Shown here piece by piece: positions 1 through 10,398 of a DNA stretch of 64,000 bases. The DNA is from Tremella fuciformis. Lineage: Eukaryota > Basidiomycota > Tremellomycetes > Tremellales > Tremellaceae. The notes beneath the pieces are model-generated. The model ran no database searches. It worked only from the letters and a program-made list of their open reading frames with translations, and had not been told where the DNA came from. The stretch covers positions 1,922,001-1,986,000 of the forward strand of contig CP136493.1 of the NCBI GenBank assembly GCA_032768795.1, given 5' to 3'. Both the position numbers and the translations under genes were made by a program. Within the stretch, counting starts at the first letter, position 1. Each line of letters begins with the position of its first letter.

Positions 1-26
1 CCGACGCGGGCCGTCAGCCATTCGCA

Positions 27-1365
27 ATGCGGGTCATTGCGTTTCTTGCCCTGTCACTCGTTTGTCGCGCGCTGCACATCCCACCTTCGCGCCGCCGGCC
101 CGAGCTCGAATCCGCCGTCGGACCGCCCGTCGCTATCCGCGTCCTCAACGATCAGCCGCTCGCGGACGTGCACCCGCGCTTTATCCATGAAGATCTGAGC
201 GAGGAGGAGCTGGAGGAGCGGGGATGGTCGGGCTCGTGGCTCTCGACGAGCTGGGACGACGTCGACGAGGAGGACCTGCCGTGGTGCGACGATAGCGCGT
301 CGACCTCGTCGGTCGCCTCGTCCATGACTGCCACGTCGTCGGCATCGGTCGCACACCTGAGCGGCGGCGGTGTCTTGGCGGTGCAGGGCGGACAGACGTC
401 CGCGGCCTCAGGCTCAGCCGGCGGCAGCGGCGGCGGGATCATCGAAGTGGTGGTGGTCACTTCGACGGTCGTTGTAGCGCCTGCCGCGACGGTCAGCGAC
501 GTCTCTGGGGAAGTGGAGACCCCCGCGTCGAAAACGACGAGCAGTCAGCCGGTGCAGACGAGCGTGGACGCCGAGACTCAGGAGTGGCTCGACGCGACCA
601 ATGCCGCGCGCGCGCAGCACGGCGCGGGAAACTTGACATGGTCGCCGGATCTGGTGGCCCGTGCGAAAGCGAACGCCGAGAATTGTGACGCGGGAAAACA
701 CACGTGAGCCGTATGCCCGACAAGACATTTGTGCGGGGCTGAGGGGTAGAAACTCGGGGGAGAATATGGCTAGCCAGAGCGGACAGCTGACGCCGGCTCA
801 AGCGGTCCAGATGTGGATGAGCGAAGCGGGTCAGTGCCCTTCAACACGTCACGACCATGTCTGATTCTAGCAGCGGATTACAATCCCAACAACCCTGGTT
901 TCAGCGGTGAGTCGGGGTTTGTCATATCCTCATGTAGAGCTGAGAGATTAGAGCAGACCGGCCACTATACTCAGGTTGTCTGGAAGGCGTCTGTCAATGT
1001 AGGCTGTTACATTGCCGAGTGCGCGGCGGGGTCCATGTTCCCCGCAAAATACGGCACAAGCTACAAGGGGACCTGCGAGTACGACCCTCCTGTAAGTTGA
1101 GCTTTCCAAGTCCGAGGAGAGCGCTCACAGCCCAGGGGAACGTTGTTGGCGACAGTACATCTGGATCTCTGACTGAAATCGCCGTGCTGACGCGCAGACA
1201 ACTACTACTTCATCATCAATGTGGGATAGTAGTGGTGATTCTGCTGTCCCGATACTCGAGCACACATACCAGACTGCCAGAAGATACCCATACTCGTCGT
1301 CGTATATCCCCGGGTCATATGCATGCGCGACCGTCGCGTCTATGTCTATTCGTGTCCATATCTAG
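27..1365 (+). CDS. Secreted CAP/SCP/PR1-family protein
   Basis: A hydrophobic N-terminus (about residues 1-16) looks like a signal peptide. An acidic, then Ser/Thr/Gly-rich linker of about 170 residues follows, and then a C-terminal CAP domain. Visible CAP features are WLDATNAARAQHG, a GENMAS segment, HYTQVVWK and GTCEYDPP, which match the four CAP signature regions. Exons read as 27-703, 744-829, 871-906 and 952-1091, all with GT-AG boundaries that keep the CAP frame. The last exon is uncertain. The canonical donor at 1092 and acceptor at 1197 give a Thr/Ser-rich tail ending at 1365, whereas the neighbouring frame would read DNYYFIINVG and stop near 1230. CAP proteins are secreted and some bind sterols or lipids; the ligand here is unknown. 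The 3' end converges on, and may overlap by about 20 bp, the aminotransferase gene on the other strand. Confidence 0.75.
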
Positions 1366-2857
1366 AGCAAAAGTCTACCAGCCGTCTACCCACTTCGCGA
1401 GTCACATCCGCAGGCGTGGCAAGCACCACACGGAAGTACCCGGGCGCGTCAAAGCACATCCCAGGCAGTACAAAGACCGCTTCTTCCCTGTACAGCCGAG
1501 TGCAGAATTCGACGTCGTCCAGCGCGTAAACCTTCGGGTCGATCTTGACCAGCATGTACAGCGCGCCGGTCGGCGTGGAGCAGGACAAACCCGCAATGGC
1601 CTGCACGGCTGCCGAGACGATATCTGCGTTTGTCTGGATATCAGCTTGGCCCGTGCATTACACCAAGCTTCAGCTCACGCGGATCTTCTCGATCACCTCC
1701 TGGTGCCACTCGGCGGGCGTGTCCAGGATCTTGGGCAACGCAGCCTGGACGAGACTGTTGGGGCCCATAATCCTGTTCGCCCATATCCCCAACCCGGCCC
1801 TGACATCGGACGCGACGCCGAGCGGGTCGTGCAGGGCCACCCAGCCGAATCGCCAGCCGGGGAGGAGGAAGCGCTTCGACAGGCCGCCGAGCGTGAGGAC
1901 GGGCACGGTGGTGGATAGAGAGGCTATGGGGTGGAAAGGCGAGCCCCACGTCTGCATGTCAGCCCCGACATATACCAAAGTGGAACGAGGTATGTACTGA
2001 CCATGTGGGCGTAGATCTCGTCCGAGACAATGGGGATCTTGTGCCTGTCGGCAATATCCAGCAAGGCCCGCAGGTGTTCCTCCGAGTAGTTGCTGCCGCA
2101 CGGGTTGCTCGGGTTGGTGAGCACGATCGCGCGCGTCTCGTCGTCGCACAGCGCCTCGAGGCGCTCGAGGTCGATCGCCCAGTCTCGCTCGCCCAGCAGG
2201 GGGTAGTGCCGGTACTCGACGCCCATGGAGTCGAGCAGCATGGCGTACTGCGAGAAGCCCGGCTGGGGAAGGAGGACGTTGCACGGCTTGGAGGTGCGCG
2301 AGGGCGGGGGGCAGAGGACGGAGAAGACCATGTCCAGCGCGTGGCCCACCCCGTGTGTCTGGCCGTCAGCCGATCCCGATCCCTCGTCCACATTGGACTG
2401 AAAACACAAACACGCACCAAGGCGATGTCTTCGGGGAGGTACGACACCCCATCCCACTTTGCATGATAGTCGGCGACCGCTCTCCGCGCCTCGACGCTCC
2501 CCGGTCCCGGCAAGTACCCATTGGACCGCTGCGCGAGCAGGGCGGCAGAGACGGCCTCGTGCGCGCCGGGCGGCGGGGGGTGGAGGGGGTAGTGGGTAGG
2601 ATCGCCGAGGCCGAGGTTGATGATGGGCTTGGAGGTCGAGGGCGCCTGGGCAGTAATGTGCGCCAGCGTCACCCGGATAGGGTTCTTCGACCTCTCCTGC
2701 TGCTTCAGCTCGACCAACCGCAAGGAGACAGACAAGGACGCACAACGGCCGGGCTGACGCGGATGTTCCACGATTTATGGGCGAGAGGAGGCTTGAGTGA
2801 TGTAGAGGGGCCAGAGGGAATAGCGTCTTGCGCCTGGATGAGCTTGATGTCCGGCAT
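1346..2857 (-). CDS. Tyrosine aminotransferase-like PLP enzyme
   Basis: A fold-type I, class I/II aminotransferase that most resembles tyrosine/aromatic aminotransferases, which transfer the amino group of tyrosine to 2-oxoglutarate. Order of motifs: KNPIRVTLAHI and INLGLGDPTHYP (N-terminal arm), NGYLPGPGSVEARRAV, VLTNPSNPCGSNYSEEHL, IVSDEIYAHM (PLP-contacting Asp and Tyr), TLGGLSKRFLLPGWRFGW (PLP lysine in SK, phosphate-binding Arg), and a C-terminal EEAVFVLPGMCFDAPGYFR segment. The start at 2857 was chosen because MPDIKLIQ leads through an intron (2700-2758) into QERSKNPIRV with the frame kept. At least four short introns are needed. Expected to be cytosolic, as no targeting signal is obvious. 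Confidence 0.9.
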
Positions 2858-3232
2858 GACGCTGCGAGATCAACAAGAAACAATTAGCGATAACTACGAG
2901 CAGTCAAGATGTGAGAGGTGTTGAGGGGAGTTTTGCGCATCCCGTGCCCGTTTATGTAGTCATGTCTGAGGTGAGTCTCACGCTGATCCTACGTCGCCCC
3001 TGCCTCGGATGTGCAGAGATGGGATACCATTCAGTTAACGAGTTCTTTGGTGAGACAGAGCAAAGGTGACAACAAATCTGACAATGGACCAAGCTCCGGC
3101 CGGCCGGATCTTGCATTTTCTTCCGATAACCATCTATACGGCCGACTGCTTTCAGACGCCTGATGCATGCTCTACTCTACACGATCTACATATCTACAAC
3201 ATGTCATGGTCGTCATCGTCACGCAGCTCGGG
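2858..3232. other. Intergenic region upstream of the aminotransferase
   Basis: 375 bp between the aminotransferase start and the stop of the phospholipase gene; both genes are on the minus strand. It should hold the aminotransferase promoter and the phospholipase terminator. Short reading frames here show no recognisable protein. Confidence 0.5.
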
Positions 3233-5937
3233 TCAGAGGCTTGTTCCTTCCGGCATGACTTGATCCGCCAGCCCCATGCCCGTCCGCACCAGATCCAGCC
3301 GAGTAGAGAACGTCTCGGCGAGGATAAATGCAGCAAACGACGGGTCCGACCAATAAGACGCATGTGCGGTGATCATGTCTGCGTCATCAGCTGCGCTGTA
3401 CCTTGCATCGGCGGAGAGAAGACTTGCCCAGGTACTCGCTCATGCCTGTCGATGCCAGGTAAAAGTCAATGTTCCCGTGCGGATTCAACGCCGAGAATCG
3501 GCGTTCTCCTAATGTGCCCTTGAGCCGTTCCTCGCCGGACGGACCAGACATCTCAATCCCGCTCGGAAGGCGGATCGTGCCCGGTCGGATCACCTTCTTC
3601 TCGCCGCCGCCCCCCACAAACGCAGGCAGGTATTGGGAGATCCCCGCCGTGACCGTCGCGTAAAACGGAGCCGTCACCGAAGTGATGGCAAGAGGCTTTC
3701 TCTGTGCCGCGAGTCGAACGTCCACTGTGGCATTGAGCGAGTAGGCTATCGGGTCGTTGGTGTAAAAGATGTTGTAAATGGAATCGATCGCCATGCAGCC
3801 AAACTTGCCGGCACGATCGAGTGCCTCGTCTTGTGGAGAATGCATTGTCCGTTCTCGACCTTTACGAGGCATGATCTGAGCTTGGTCGAGGTGTAGGAAG
3901 ATACCAAGAGGCGATCCGCAAAGGAAGAAATGCGACGTGTTGAAGAGGAATCGATTCCGGACCTGTGTAACAACCTGTCTAGGTAATTGGGAAAGAGCGG
4001 GCATCCTCGTAGGCTGGTTGGACAAGATATGCGCAGCCAAGGCAGATCCGAGCTTCCAGTCAGCCATCATAATCAGATATGGCGTCGGACATACAGAATG
4101 ACCAATGATGTGGACTCGACCATTCTTCTCAAACTCGGGATTCCGTGCGATCCACAGTCTATATAGCTTGTTTGCTTGAAGGCAGACAGCTTCTATCATC
4201 TTTTCGCGATGGTGGGACATGAACAAGGGAATGTCCAGCAAGACCTATGATCAATACGCCGAGCTCAAGAACGGCTCCAGCCTCCCACTCACAGCATTGG
4301 TCAACTCTCGCACATACGGGATGGACTTGTTGATCGTGATGTCATTCATCGTGAACTTGTTGAACATGTCGTGCTCTTCATCTTCTTTCGTCTTTTCCGC
4401 ATCCAAATCAAGCAGAGCTCTCCACTGCACCGGCAAGACCTGAGCGCGTCGATCTCTGATGATTGAAGCCAAGGCGGGATTGCTAGCTTGCTTCCTCAAC
4501 AGCTGTCTGAGCTGGTTGGCAGCATACCTGACTTGTCAGCTGCACTTTCCGGAGGTCTTGAATGTGCCCACACGAAGTTATACGACTCGTACTGCGTCGC
4601 GAGTTGCTGGCCAATGCCGTGAATGACCAGTATCAGATCGGTGCAGGGCGGATCATCTTCGTCCGAGTCCACCACCGGGGCGTTCTCCTCTTCCAAGGCT
4701 TTGCGATGATCCGACATCGACTCTTTCGGGCCAGGGATATCACCTTCGCTTGGCTTGCTGGGAGCCTTTTCTGCGGGTGGGAGACGGTCTTCAATGATCG
4801 ACGAGGGCCGCGATGTCTTCTCATTTGACCGTTGGCTGGAACTGCTCCCACGACGGCTCTTGCTACCCTTGTCCTTGTCCTGCTTGGCATGCTGAGCCGA
4901 AGCGTAGCCGCGATAGACGTATGTTCCAGTCGGCTTTGCTCGGACCGACGACCAAAATGCTCGAGACAAGTACGTCAAAGCGCCGCTTCTGCCCATTTAG
5001 TGGATGCCAACGAGACAAGGGTCGACATACGTGATCAAACGCCCTTTCTCGCCATCCTCAAATATCACCCCGAGCCCTTGCCCAAACTTGGCTGGCAGGG
5101 TGTATTTGAGCTTCTCTTCAGCCGCGGGGCCCAGGGCGGTCGCAGCTGCCAGCTCATCCTTGTACGATGGCTTGAGATGAGTGTCACTTCTGCTTCGGGC
5201 AGCTTGGACTCACGAGCCAAGGCTTGATCTCGAGGTAGGCTCTTTCGAGCGCTTCGCCAAGCTCCCAAGAACAAGGCCTCGTTTCGTCCGTCACGAACCA
5301 GCTGCCTCTCAACACACTGACGCGTGGGCCTCTGTGCGCCCAGAATACCGGGTGCAGAGACAGCGTCTTGAGCGACACCTCGAACAGCGAGTCCTGCACG
5401 TCAGCCGATCTACTGCTTCCCACACCGCGGTGCTCTGCTTACCTGGCTGACAGGCACCCCCGCAATCAACTCGAGGTCCTCGTACTCGCGCTGAGCCTCC
5501 GCCATGATATCGCGATACCTGCCTTCCCTATCCACCTCATCCACTCTCGGCTGCTCCTCCCCACTCCGAATGACCTCGCCGTCCACTACGCCCCCTGCGC
5601 CCTTTGTCGACGAAGCGCCGCTGTCGCTCCTCGGCCGCTCCTTCTTCTTCTGCGCCGACGTCGTGCCCTCCCCATCTCCCAGCCCCCACTCGTTTATCGC
5701 AATACGCCGCGCCTGTTCTGGCAGAGACTGCCACTGCGCTTCTATGCGCTGAGACTCATCGCTCGAGAAAGGCTTGTACGATGTGGAGGCGGTGGTTATG
5801 GGCGTAGGGAGCAGGTCGAGGGTCTGGGAGCCGGCGTGGACCCAGCGATAGTCGAGAGCCGGAGCGGGGATGACGGGCGAGGCGACGACATGTTCGGCGA
5901 CGTCTGCCGCTCCCGGTCCCTCCATCGGACCTCGCAC
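3233..5937 (-). CDS. DDHD-domain phospholipase A1 (PA-PLA1 family)
   Basis: Intracellular phospholipase A1 of the DDHD family (DDHD1/DDHD2/SEC23IP relatives), which hydrolyses phosphatidic acid and other phospholipids on internal membranes. The N-terminal part has a YRWVHAG segment like the WWE-type region of the family. TDLILVIHGIGQQLA opens the alpha/beta-hydrolase part. The catalytic serine lies in IIGHSLGSALAAHIL, formed only after removing a 42-nt intron between GHS and LGS. The metal-type DDHD residues are visible as FYTNDPIAY (D), NPHGNIDFYLAS (D) and HASYWSDPS (H and D) in the last exons. The stop is TGA at 3233-3235. The start at 5937 is the first Met; a Met four codons later is equally possible. 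Several short introns interrupt it. Confidence 0.88.
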
Positions 5938-6153
5938 TTCCCTCTACGTCTACTTCTATAAACCTGTGGATATGTGTGGTCGTGCGACAGGGGATGAAGA
6001 GGAAGAAGAGACACGTCAAAGTTTGGGTGGCAAAAGCAAAAGGAGACGACTTGGCAAAGCATCCATTACGTCACGCTGCTTTGTCCTCGTCGACGATGCG
6101 TGAACAAAGCATGCTGCATGGTGTACATGAGGTTACAGACAAGAATGAGTGCA

Positions 6154-7461
6154 TCAGTGCTTTGACAGCTTCTCCAGTTGATGTGCGACGTCCTCTTTGA
6201 GCTGAGAAATCAGCTGTATTCGCTTCGAAAAGATGTCCGGGCGCACCTTGGGTGAGATGACATTGTTGTCTGCAAAGTAGGCAAGCATGAGCTCCCTCGC
6301 CATCCAGGGGTCGTTGACAGTCCCGAGCACCTTGCCCTGCCGCTCAGAAAGAGTCCTTCGCGCTATGGTAGCTCACCTCGTATTCGACGGTCAAGCCACT
6401 AGGCGTGCGGAGCAAGATCAACGCTTTGCCCTTTGGCACCGATTGCGGCGGGAAGAGCGATTTTAGCTGCTGCAGCGAGTCTGCTATGCGCTACATAGGT
6501 TTTCAGCCCATGTCCCAGTACGCTAGGGGAGACGTACCGCCTCGTCGGCCTCGCTCAGCTGACCAGCCTTTTTGGCCAACTTCTGCCTGGCCCCAACGGC
6601 CCGGGCGAATCCATGGTTCAGGTGCTGCGGTTTAACAATCCGTTGTAGCTTCTCCGATGCGGCTCACTCCAAAGTCGGTATTTCTCACGGGTACTACATG
6701 TCAGCAGTAGCACCGAGAGACAGGAATGCACATACCTATACGGACGGCACAGCGGACACCCGTGTCCAGTAAACTCTTCATCAGGCCCTCCCCGCTCAGC
6801 TGGGGCGAGCCTCCTAGCTCTTTAGACGGCGTGGGGGGCGTGAGCAGATGTGCCGCTGTATATGTCTACCCATCAGCCCGTTGGCGAGCACCAGAAGCCA
6901 TACTGTCTCACATGCCAACCGGGCACGTCGTCTAGTCCATTCGTTGCGGTCTCTTCGAGGTAGAATCCAGCCGAGTACACCTTGACCTTGAGGAAAGACA
7001 CCTTCCGCACGCCAAGACCGACAAGAGTGAGAGGAGGGGTGACTGTGCTGAGGTTGAGATATAGGGGGTGGGCCATCGATGTGTCCAGGTCGACTGGTGC
7101 TTAGGCTTGTCCAGATCGTACCAAAGTTAGACTCACCCCGAACGGTCTCTTCCGCTAATGCCTGTTGGGGCTGAGCAGTATCTGCCTGCAAGACCCATTG
7201 CTGCTTGAGAGCTTCCCGCATGCCATGACGAGCCTCGACCAGGTCTTCTATGAGCGTAGCCTTGTGAGCGTCAATGCACATACCCTGTGACGTCGCCAAG
7301 TAGGCAACACCGGCGCCGAGACCTGCTATGCCCGCAATGCGGATGAGCTTTGGCGTAGTGGATGTCCGGGCCGCTGAGCTCGAGGAGCCCATACGTCTCA
7401 CACTACGAGCTGTCGCTCGGCCCACGACTGGTCTCAATAGTGTCGCCCACATGCTGCTCAT
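6154..7461 (-). CDS. Mitochondrial chalcone-isomerase-fold protein (AIM18/AIM46-like)
   Basis: Resembles the fungal AIM18/AIM46 family of mitochondrial inner-membrane or matrix proteins with a chalcone-isomerase fold; no enzymatic role is established for them. The start at 7461 gives an Arg/Ser-rich presequence (MSSMWATLLRPVVGRA) followed by a hydrophobic stretch near residue 45 (RIAGIAGLGAGVAYLA). An upstream in-frame Met at 7539 would add 26 residues that look less like a presequence. Family features in order: MAHPLYLNLSTV, LVGLGVRKVSFLKVKVYSAG, LLDTGVRCAVRIVPVRNTDF, HLNHGFARAVGARQKLAKKA, then KGKALILLRTPSGLTVEYE and a C-terminal helix ending LEKLSKH. A 43-nt intron splits RNTDFG from HLNHGF. 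It lies 216 bp from the phospholipase start, on the same strand. Confidence 0.82.
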
Positions 7462-7593
7462 GAAAGCGGGATGTAAGACTCCTGGTGAAACAGAAAGTAG
7501 CTGGTTCGTCGAAGGACTCCCCAGCCACACACGTGACACAGCATAGAGGATACGGGATGCATTACGAGCAGCAGCCAGGGGATGGTAGCAAGA

Positions 7594-8403
7594 TTACAAG
7601 ACACCGCGCAGCTCCCAGGTCAGCACAAGTCCCGTCACCACTCCGGCCAGAACCACGGCGCCCAGTCTACCGTCAAGGCCGTGCCGCGTGCTGCCGGACC
7701 AGACGGCAGACGTCCCGCCCGTCTGCGCGACCACGGCGGTGCCGGTCGCCCAACCGGCCTCGGCGCCAATCGTCGAGGTGGCGGCCAGCCCCACAGCCTC
7801 ATTTGTCGCGCCAACACCGCCCGCAGTCCCGCCCACATGCGTCCAGGCATTCCCACCAGCATCACCTCCGCCGGTGGCCGTAGCCGTAGCGCAGGGGCTG
7901 GAGGTTGCCGTGCCCCAGCCGGTGGTGCCGCCCTGGGTTGCCGTCGAGCCTGTGTATGTCGAGTCGTACGCCGTGCCCGACTCGGTGACCCAGTACGACG
8001 TGAGGGTCTCGGTGACGGGAATGACGGTCTCGTACGTGGTTGACTGGACGATGGGCGTCGGCTCGTAGTGCACGATGTAGACGGTGCCTTCTTCGGTGAT
8101 GGTCGAGGTCATGGAGATGGTCTCGGTCGAGTAGATGGTCGAGGTGGTCGTGGTGGAGTCGGTGACAAAGACGGTCGTGGTGCAGGGCACAGACGTGATG
8201 GACTGAATGGTCGTCGTGACAGTCGCGGCGGTCAAGGTGGTCTCGGTGCTGCCGCCCGTGCATGTCCCGCTGTCGCATCTAGCCTGGAGGGCTGGTGCAG
8301 GTGTCACTTGCGGCTGTTGCGATGTTGGAGTAGGAGAGGGAGTCAGGGGCTGAGCAAAGACGTAGGTGACAGAGAGGATTATGGTCAGTAGTGAGTATAG
8401 CAT
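7594..8403 (-). CDS. Ser/Thr-rich secreted, probably GPI-anchored surface protein
   Basis: Single-exon gene. The Met at 8403 begins a strong signal peptide (MLYSLLTIILSVTYVFA); the longer ORF reaching 8508 adds only a Pro-rich leader and was not used. The mature protein has a Pro/Thr stretch, a short Cys pair region (CDSGTC), then a long Thr/Ser/Val-rich region with repeated TTT, TST and ITE-type segments, followed by Gly/Ala-rich sequence. It ends in a hydrophobic tail (LGAVVLAGVVTGLVLTW) compatible with GPI addition. No catalytic domain was recognised. Such proteins are usually heavily O-mannosylated cell-wall components; that role is inferred from composition. Confidence 0.7.
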   Translation of the reverse strand: MLYSLLTIILSVTYVFAQPLTPSPTPTSQQPQVTPAPALQARCDSGTCTGGSTETTLTAATVTTTIQSITSVPCTTTVFVTDSTTTTSTIYSTETISMTSTITEEGTVYIVHYEPTPIVQSTTYETVIPVTETLTSYWVTESGTAYDSTYTGSTATQGGTTGWGTATSSPCATATATGGGDAGGNAWTHVGGTAGGVGATNEAVGLAATSTIGAEAGWATGTAVVAQTGGTSAVWSGSTRHGLDGRLGAVVLAGVVTGLVLTWELRGVL

Positions 8404-9229
8404 CTTGTGGCACGGCAGTAGGGTATGAGGAGTGGGGCAAGAAGAGACGAGGCGCGGGGTGATGGGTGGGGGTGCGCTCGGAGGGGCAGTGGCCGGTAGA
8501 TTATGCAAGCAGGGCGCCGAGGGGTCGCGATGAATGATGTCAAGGGATGCGGAGTCGGAGAGCGATAAGTTGGAAATGGTGATTTGGTCAAGAAGGACCA
8601 GGCCTTCGTCGGCCGATGCTGGGCCTCAGTGTCCATCGTCTTCTCGCTCGAAACGGCGACCCCTCGACCGGTTTGAAAGGATCTCGGCGCTGTGACGTGC
8701 TGAGAGCGGCACAGAAGAAAAGGATGTCAGAAACGTGCCGGCGCTATCGGCCGCAACCACACTATCGCTGGGCGTGCTTACATGCTCGCGACTCTGCATG
8801 TCGCCCACGTAGAGAATGCGAGAAAGACGACGTTGAAGAAAGAGCGCGAGGGGTGCATTTTGCCTTCCGGTAAATACCTTACGTAAGACTGCATTTCTTC
8901 CGAAGATCCTCCGGATGGTTTGATCCACGTCGGGCTCTGGGTGAGAGTGCTAGTCTGAATACGAGCAATGCAGCATGCATGCATGCATGCCAGGAGTCAG
9001 TATCCTCGGCAGAGATGCAGTGGGAGCCCCGACTCCGCTGCTTGCATGGATTCGACAGCCGGTATCGAGGAATGCCGAGTTCTGCAGACGGTCTAGACGC
9101 GATTGCCCTTGCGGCCTTCCTCTGCGGGTCAATATGACGAACAAAGAAGCCTTCTCTATCCCTCGACACCAGCCTGCTCCCCAATTCACCTCACGACTCG
9201 TCCTAGACACCTGACGCCCCCAGCTCCCC
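8404..9229. other. Divergent intergenic region
   Basis: 825 bp between the minus-strand surface-protein gene and the plus-strand acetyltransferase gene, so both promoters should lie here. An 18-nt palindromic GCAT repeat is at 8973-8990. Short ORFs on both strands show no recognisable domain. Confidence 0.5.
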
Positions 9230-10024
9230 ATGTCGCTCATACCCCTCCCACCGGCCGACGTCCTCCCCGAGCTGCTGCCAGGCGAGGACACCCACGAGCT
9301 GCAGATCATGATCTCGGGGCACGACTACGGGTGCATGGATCCGTACCTCGTCAGACTGAGAGAACGGGCGTGCGTCAAGGTGCGCGACTGGAACCAGCTG
9401 TACCCGACCGAGAAGCGCATGGAGGCGCTGATCGGCTGGTGCCAGTTCAAAAACTTCAAGAGCGTGTCCATCATGCCGACCTTGACTCTGGAGTATGTGA
9501 GTACCTCGGCGATGCGTTGCGTCAGACAGATGCTGAGTGTGCGACAGGGCTTTAACGTCTCTTTTGGCGACAGCGTCTACATCGGTCCAAACTGCACCTT
9601 GATCGACGTCGCGCCGAGTCAGTTCAAGTGTCGGGAAAGGAAGGAAGGGAAGGGCTGACCATGCAGTCAAGATTGGCGACAGGGTCATGATTGGGGCCAA
9701 CGCGCAGATATACACGCCGACACATCCACTAGCCCCGGAGATCCGTAATGCCCAGCCGCCCAAAGAGGCCGCCAGCGCTGTGACGATTGGGGACGACTGC
9801 TGGATTGGAGGAGGGGCCATCATTCTGCCCGGAGTGACGATAGGTGAGCTGGCAGCACTTCGATCTCTTTCGCAGCTCTGACACAGACAGGCGAGGGGTC
9901 GACCGTCGGCGCCGGCACTGTCGTGACGAAGAATGTGCCCCCGCGGAGTGTAGTGGTCGGCAACCCAGGCAGGGTGATCAAGACCATCGAGGCAGACGGG
10001 ACCATCGTCAGCGTCAAGAAGTAG
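9230..10024 (+). CDS. Sugar O-acetyltransferase (maltose acetyltransferase type)
   Basis: Hexapeptide-repeat acyltransferase of the Mac/NodL/LacA group, which moves acetyl from acetyl-CoA to a sugar hydroxyl. The N-terminal Mac region is seen as HELQIMISGHDYGCMDPYL with LRERAC. The left-handed beta-helix follows: VSFGDSVYIGPNCTLIDVAP, KIGDRVMIGANAQIYTPTHP (catalytic His in this loop), VTIGDDCWIGGGAIILPGV, STVGAGTVVTKNVPP and VVGNPGRVIK. Three introns are needed (after EY, after VAP, and after GVTIG), each GT-AG and frame-restoring. Length is about 215 residues, typical for the family. The sugar substrate cannot be told. Confidence 0.88.
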
Positions 10025-10398
10025 ATGCAGAAAACACCTCTTTAGCATACTTGACGTGTTTCATCTCATGACTGTCCTGTACGAATAGATATGCCTGCAT
10101 GATGCGTTTGCGCCTGCGATCAAGTGACAACAATTGACACGGTCCGTAATCATCCTTTGAGGCTCTTCTTTACTGCGTCAGTATGCCAATAGCCTATTTT
10201 GCATGGCGCGTGACTGTTCTACACGCACTAAGCGACTGAGACTACATTCTCATGGCGGCTAATTGCGGGGCAAGATCATGGTCGAGTCCGTCCAGGCCGA
10301 GCGCGGTTATCCATCTTGACACTGACCACGATGTCGTATGAAAGACGCTTCAGATTGGGCTTCGAGGGCCCTTCGATCTTCAATGAACCGTACAGAGA
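10025..10398. other. Intergenic region upstream of the hydrolase
   Basis: 374 bp holding the terminator of the acetyltransferase and the promoter of the downstream alpha/beta-hydrolase. No coding or structured signal was recognised. Confidence 0.45.

Noticed and set aside
6700..6760. Premature stop in the AIM18/46-like gene (frame ending ATTDC)
   Set aside because: A canonical 43-nt intron removes the stop and joins RNTDFG to HLNHGF in the conserved frame.
7485..8391. Plus-strand ORFs opposite the Ser/Thr-rich surface-protein gene
   Set aside because: They are antisense shadows of a repetitive, GC-biased coding region and show no recognisable protein sequence.
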